Assembly: GCA_041389525.1 (NCBI GenBank)
Contig: JAWKRR010000025.1
Coordinates: forward strand, 1-64,000
Direction: 5' to 3'
From: JACKFB01 sp041389525
Lineage (GTDB): Bacteria > Myxococcota_A > UBA9042 > PHBI01 > JACKFB01
Length of the DNA: 64,000 bases
Of the stretch, positions 60,492-64,000 are shown in pieces. The notes beneath the pieces were generated by a model. The model worked only from the letters and a program-made list of their open reading frames with translations, did not search any database and was not told the DNA's origin. Position 1 is the stretch's first letter. Each line of letters begins with the position of its first letter. A program made the translations under genes and the position numbers.

Positions 60492-61337
60492 TCAGCGGTC
60501 GATATCTCGGATTCGGTCGCAGCGGAAGGACTTTGCGACCTGGTCGACGTGGCAGACCGCGCGGAGGTAGAGGACGCCGTCGCGGACGTAGAATCCTTGG
60601 GGCGTGATGGGCCGGCGCTGGGTGCCCTTGCTGCCGCCTCGGTAGCGGATGTGTAGCAGGCGCTGCTCGGCGATCGCGGCCTCGAGCCCGCGCAGGCCGG
60701 GGGGGATGAGCGAGGCGATGTCGGCGAGGGCGGGCGTGGGCACGGGCTCGCTGACGCCGAGATCGAGCATGGAGCGGGCGCCGCTGCGGGCGACGCAGCG
60801 GGCGAAGAGGTTTCGGGCGTGCAGCGCGTCGGCGAGGGCGCGGTGGTGAGACGGGGAGTCGCCGCCGCAGCCGAGCCAGTTCACGAGGACCTCGAGGGCG
60901 TATCGCGGCGCGTCGGGCAGGGTTCGACGGGCGATTCGGACCGTGCAGGCGGCGGGGGGCGGGGTCCAGGTCGGGTCGATGAGGGCGGCGGCCGCGAGGA
61001 GAAACGAGACGTCGAACGCGGCGTTGTGGGCCAGCAAGATCGTGGGCCCTTCGGGGCGGAGGGCCTCGACGATGGCGGGCCAGAGCGCCTCGATGGGCGG
61101 GGCGGCAGCGACGTCCTCGTTCGAGATGCCCGTCAGCGTGGACACCGTCGGCAGGATCGCCTTGCCGGGATCGACGAGCTCGTCGAAGACCGCGCCGGCC
61201 ACCACGCTGCCGTCGGCGCGCACGCGGAACCGAGCCACGCCGACCTCGATGATCCGGTCGAACCCTGGGGCTAGACCGGTGGTCTCGAGATCCACGGAGA
61301 CGAAGGTCACCTCTGGGAGCGGGAGCCGCCACGGCAT
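60492..61337 (-). CDS. DnaQ-like exonuclease fused to a WYL domain
   Basis: The 281-residue protein starts with a DEDDh 3'-5' exonuclease domain (about 1-175): Asp16 and Glu18 in 'DLETTG', Asp109 in 'AHNAAFDVSFL', His165 and Asp170 in 'HHRALAD'. A linker leads to a C-terminal WYL-like domain (about 215-281) with 'AIAEQRLLHIRYRGG' and 'YLRAVC...FRCDRI'. WYL domains usually sense ligands or nucleic acid in regulators and defence proteins; here no helix-turn-helix is present. A nuclease gated by ligand binding is inferred. It lies between the deacetylase and argR on the same strand, with gaps of about 85 bases on each side. Confidence 0.75.
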   Translation of the reverse strand: MPWRLPLPEVTFVSVDLETTGLAPGFDRIIEVGVARFRVRADGSVVAGAVFDELVDPGKAILPTVSTLTGISNEDVAAAPPIEALWPAIVEALRPEGPTILLAHNAAFDVSFLLAAAALIDPTWTPPPAACTVRIARRTLPDAPRYALEVLVNWLGCGGDSPSHHRALADALHARNLFARCVARSGARSMLDLGVSEPVPTPALADIASLIPPGLRGLEAAIAEQRLLHIRYRGGSKGTQRRPITPQGFYVRDGVLYLRAVCHVDQVAKSFRCDRIRDIDR

Positions 61338-61421
61338 GGCCGGAACGCTACGCCGCGAGAGCGCGTCGGTCGAGCGAAACGGGGCAGCGAAATCGGCGTC
61401 GCGAGCGAGGCGACCGGATCC

Positions 61422-62198
61422 TCAGGCGAGCAGGGCCGACACCGTGACCGGCTCGAGGTCGCGGTCCCGCAGGCCCGCGAGGATGGCCGGGAGCGCGCGC
61501 GCGGTCACCGCCCGATCGGCGCCCGGTCGGTCGCTGCCGTCGTGAAAGAGCACGATATCTCCTGGCTGAATGCGCGCCAGCACCCGCGCGGCGAGGGCCC
61601 CCGCGTCGGTCGCGAAGGTGTCGCGCGAGTGCAGCGACCAGTTCACCACGCGCAGCCCGAGGCGACCGGCGACCCGGGCCAGGGCGGGATTGCGCAGCCC
61701 CACGGGCGGTCGATAGAGCGGTCGCCCCACCTCGCCCGTGACCCCCCGCAGCGCGGTCTCGCCTCGCAGCACCTCGCGCTCCATGGCGGCGGCGAGGCGA
61801 AAATTCAGCGTCCGCGCGTGGCTGAACGAGTGGTTGCCTAGCTCGTGGCCGCCCGCGACGAGCCGGCGAGCGACCTCCGGGTGCGCCTCGACGTGCTGGC
61901 CGATGCAGAAGAAGGTCCCGCGCGCGCCGGCCGCGCCAAGCTGCTCGGCGATTCGCGGCGTCCACGTCGGGTCCGGCCCGTCGTCGAAGGTCAGCGCCAC
62001 CCGCCTGCCCGCGCCGCGCGGCGCCGACGAGACGGTCGGCACGATGAGGCTCGACGCCGGGCGCGCGACCCCGTCGGCGAGCAGCAGCACCGCGGCCGTG
62101 GTCGGCAGCCCAATCGTGAGCGCCGAAGGCCCAAACGCCAACGCCAGCCCGCCCGTCGCGCCAGCCCAAGTGAGGCCGATGAGATCTGCCCGCGTCAT
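61422..62198 (-). CDS. Polysaccharide deacetylase (NodB domain)
   Basis: The 258-residue protein has two hydrophobic segments at the N-terminus and a NodB domain with 'TFDDGPDPTWTP' (Asp-Asp), the metal histidines in 'HSFSHARTL' (HxxxH) and 'RPPVGLRN'. It would deacetylate amino-sugar polymers, either capsule/exopolysaccharide or peptidoglycan. The N-terminal hydrophobic part could be a membrane anchor. No polysaccharide gene cluster is nearby. It diverges from the first small lipoprotein gene. Confidence 0.85.
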   Translation of the reverse strand: MTRADLIGLTWAGATGGLALAFGPSALTIGLPTTAAVLLLADGVARPASSLIVPTVSSAPRGAGRRVALTFDDGPDPTWTPRIAEQLGAAGARGTFFCIGQHVEAHPEVARRLVAGGHELGNHSFSHARTLNFRLAAAMEREVLRGETALRGVTGEVGRPLYRPPVGLRNPALARVAGRLGLRVVNWSLHSRDTFATDAGALAARVLARIQPGDIVLFHDGSDRPGADRAVTARALPAILAGLRDRDLEPVTVSALLA

Positions 62199-62369
62199 GA
62201 GGCGACGCTACCACGATGCCTCCGCGGGCGTTCCCATGTTCTGCCGTCGTAGACCCCGCCGTGAGTCCGAACATGGCCACACCCGCTTACGGAGTTGCGC
62301 CCCCGGGCATGCCGCGCCATCATCGCGCCGACCTCTCGTCCCGCTGCCCCCGCCGCCTCGGAGCCCCGC

Positions 62370-62840
62370 ATGTCCCGCGTCCTCCGCGTCGCCGCCCTCG
62401 CCCTCTGCGTTCTCGCCGGCTGCGCAACCCATCGCGTCGAACTCGAACGCACGTACACCGAACGCGTCCTCCCCAGCACCCTCGCCATGTGGGGCTCGTG
62501 GGTCGAGACCTCCAGCGACAAGGTGCGCGTCCGCCTCAACGTCGAGTCTCGTGCCGCCGGCGCCATCGCCATCCCCACGCCCACGATGACCTGCGACATG
62601 GCCGAACGCCCAGGCCGCATCGAGCTGTCCGACGAGATCCCGGCCGGCGGCAACATCCTTGTATACCCCTTCGAGGTCGTCAGCTTCACCCTGACCTGCC
62701 ACCTCAACACGAAGGCCGGCGGCGCGATGCGCGTCGTGATCCCCCAGGTCTTCGACGCCGACGCCCGCACCGAGAACGGCTTGGGGCCGGCGATCACCTC
62801 GTACTTCTTCTGGCGCGTCAACGAACACCAACTCCGCTAG
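62370..62840 (+). CDS. Small lipoprotein, member of a tandem pair
   Basis: The 156-residue protein has a lipoprotein signal (lipobox LAGC) and a mature part of strands with Cys-containing 'TMTCDM' and 'FTLTCH', ending in 'SYFFWRV'. The downstream gene has the same order of motifs (Cys, Gly-x-Ile-Glu-Leu, Pro-x-Val, Ser-x-Phe-x-Trp), so the two are paralogues. The fold could resemble the LEA14/Whirly-like domains used for lipoprotein binding, but this is uncertain. GGAG lies six bases before the ATG. Confidence 0.65.
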   Translation: MSRVLRVAALALCVLAGCATHRVELERTYTERVLPSTLAMWGSWVETSSDKVRVRLNVESRAAGAIAIPTPTMTCDMAERPGRIELSDEIPAGGNILVYPFEVVSFTLTCHLNTKAGGAMRVVIPQVFDADARTENGLGPAITSYFFWRVNEHQLR

Positions 62841-62851
62841 TAGGACTCCCG

Positions 62852-63325
62852 ATGCTTCGACCCTTCCTGCCGCTGCTGGCCGCGACCGTCCTGACGCTGA
62901 GCGCGTGCGGTGGCCGCGTCAACCTGGGCCCGTCTGAGAATCCGGGCGGCGAGTGGCGTCCGCTGCACATCGACGGCGAGTGGATCACCCCCCACTCGGA
63001 GTCCGTCGAGATGAGCCTGCAGCTGCGCAACCGGACCGACCGCGCGCTGCACATCCTGACCACGGACCTGAAGTGCCAGCGCGGCGTCTCCAAGGGCGAG
63101 ATCGAGCTGAAGGGGCTGGCCGCCCGCGGGACGAAGCTGACCCTCGGGCCGCGCGAAGAGCTGGCGCTGCCGATGGTGTGCCGCGGCGTGGACGGCAAGT
63201 CCCCGGGCGCGTTTCGGCTGACGATTCCTCACGTGTACGGCGCCAACCGCGAGCGCCCCAGCGAGCTGGGCGAGGAGCTGCTGAGCGACTTCGTGTGGGA
63301 GGTCCCGGCCTCGGTCCTGGAGTAG
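62852..63325 (+). CDS. Small lipoprotein, paralogue of the preceding gene
   Basis: The 157-residue protein has a lipoprotein signal (lipobox LSAC). Motif spacing matches the neighbour: 'TTDLKCQRG', 'GEIELKGL', 'LPMVCRG', 'FRLTIPHVYGA' and 'SDFVWEVP'. The gene starts 11 bases after the first one, so both are made from one message, probably as a pair at the same membrane site. Function unknown. Confidence 0.65.
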   Translation: MLRPFLPLLAATVLTLSACGGRVNLGPSENPGGEWRPLHIDGEWITPHSESVEMSLQLRNRTDRALHILTTDLKCQRGVSKGEIELKGLAARGTKLTLGPREELALPMVCRGVDGKSPGAFRLTIPHVYGANRERPSELGEELLSDFVWEVPASVLE

Positions 63326-63341
63326 GGGCCGAGCCGGAGCC

Positions 63342-64000
63342 ATGCGGCAAGCCTGCGCCCTCATACCGTGCCTGGACTCGGCCGCGACGGTCGGCGAGGT
63401 CATCCGCAGGACGCGCGCCTATCTCGGCACGGTCATCGTGGTCGACGACGGCTCCATCGATGACTCGGTGGCGGTGGCCGAAGCGGCAGGCGCCACCGTG
63501 GTCAGGCACGCGCACAACCGCGGCAAAGGCGCGGCGTTGCTCACCGGGCTGGCCGCCGCGCGCGACCTCGGATACTCGCACGCGGTCGCTTTGGACGCCG
63601 ACGGCCAGCACGATCCGGCGGACATCCCGAAGCTCACCGCCGAGGCCACCGCACACCCGGACGCGCTTATCATCGGATCTCGCGATTTCTCAGTCCCCAA
63701 CGTGCCAAAAGGCAGCCGCTTCGGTCGGTCGTTCTCGAACTTCTGGGTGGCGCTCGAGACCGGCCGCCGCCTCTCGGACACCCAGAGCGGCTACCGCGTC
63801 TACCCGGTCGCCCTGACCCTGGCGCTGGACCTGGCGCCCTCGCGCTTTCAGTGGGAGGTCGAGATCATCGTGCGTTCGGCCTGGGCCGGCCTCGACGTGC
63901 GCGACGTGCCGGTCACGGTCTACTACGCCCCGCCGGACGAGCGGACGAGCCACTTCCGCGGTGTGGTCGACTCCGCGCGCCTGTCCGTGATGCACACGCG
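63342..64000 (+). CDS. Family 2 glycosyltransferase, DPM1-like (C-terminus beyond window)
   Basis: The frame opens with ATG at 63342 and stays open to the right edge, giving at least 219 residues. It has the GT-A features 'IVVDDGSIDDS', 'HNRGKGAALLTGL' and the metal motif 'LDADGQHDP', as in dolichyl-phosphate mannosyltransferase-like enzymes that load sugars onto lipid carriers. No signal peptide is seen. A C-terminal membrane domain, present in some relatives, would lie beyond the window. It begins 16 bases after the second lipoprotein gene. Confidence 0.85.
   Translation, partial: MRQACALIPCLDSAATVGEVIRRTRAYLGTVIVVDDGSIDDSVAVAEAAGATVVRHAHNRGKGAALLTGLAAARDLGYSHAVALDADGQHDPADIPKLTAEATAHPDALIIGSRDFSVPNVPKGSRFGRSFSNFWVALETGRRLSDTQSGYRVYPVALTLALDLAPSRFQWEVEIIVRSAWAGLDVRDVPVTVYYAPPDERTSHFRGVVDSARLSVMHT

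Overview
The window is very GC-rich and almost fully coding. It looks like a chromosomal segment of a Myxococcota-type (former deltaproteobacterial) organism. The reasons are an FHA-type sigma-54 activator, a zinc-ribbon/TPR membrane protein, tandem PilZ and GAF proteins, many lipoproteins with Cys-rich or calcium-binding repeats, and a secreted metalloprotease ending in a Gly-Cys/hydrophobic/Arg tail like MYXO-CTERM. This assignment is inference from gene content. I see no tRNA, rRNA, CRISPR array, prophage or intact insertion sequence.

Layout. 1-5.8 kb: two AsmA-like membrane proteins, then a malic enzyme/phosphotransacetylase fusion coupled to a secreted protein. 5.8-14 kb: a TlpA-type thioredoxin diverging from a PBP4-type carboxypeptidase, a 1269-residue zinc-ribbon/TPR protein, and selB. 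A 163-bp palindromic MITE-like element follows selB. 14-20 kb: a small protein with a clear sigma-70-like promoter, an FHA/sigma-54 activator, and proA-rsfS-rlmH without nadD between proA and rsfS. 20-26 kb: comF, an MscS channel, two CvpA-like proteins, an outer-membrane barrel, a Yip1-like protein and an MBL-fold hydrolase.

26-31 kb: a lipoprotein amidohydrolase converges on the operon argC-argA-argJ-argB, which has paired ArgR boxes over its promoter. The argR-argG operon at 58.7-60.4 kb has the same promoter design, so the window holds an ArgR regulon and its regulator. 31-43 kb: an orphan NuoE-like ferredoxin, a DUF2330-type surface protein, an isochorismatase-like hydrolase, GAF and PilZ proteins, a two-gene envelope operon (VWA-like lipoprotein plus a 997-residue membrane protein), a degenerate SPL-like radical-SAM protein behind a perfect palindrome, and apaH.

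43-46.7 kb: ppk1, broken by about ten small indels within 0.5 kb, diverges from a BtpA-family gene that may carry another frameshift. These may be consensus errors. 46.7-54.3 kb: a four-gene operon of exported proteins (5'-nucleotidase lipoprotein, Cys-containing lipoprotein, outer-membrane barrel, metalloprotease-like lipoprotein). 54.4-58.7 kb: a diverging chain of matrixin-like protease, CrtC-like lipocalin, cysteine desulfurase and lipB. 60.4-64 kb: an unusual DnaQ-like exonuclease fused to a WYL domain, a polysaccharide deacetylase, two paralogous small lipoproteins and a truncated DPM1-like glycosyltransferase.

The best leads for undescribed biology are the exonuclease-WYL fusion, the VWA-like/997-residue envelope pair, the four-gene exported-protein operon and the palindrome-controlled SPL-like gene. 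All functions are read from sequence motifs without database searches.
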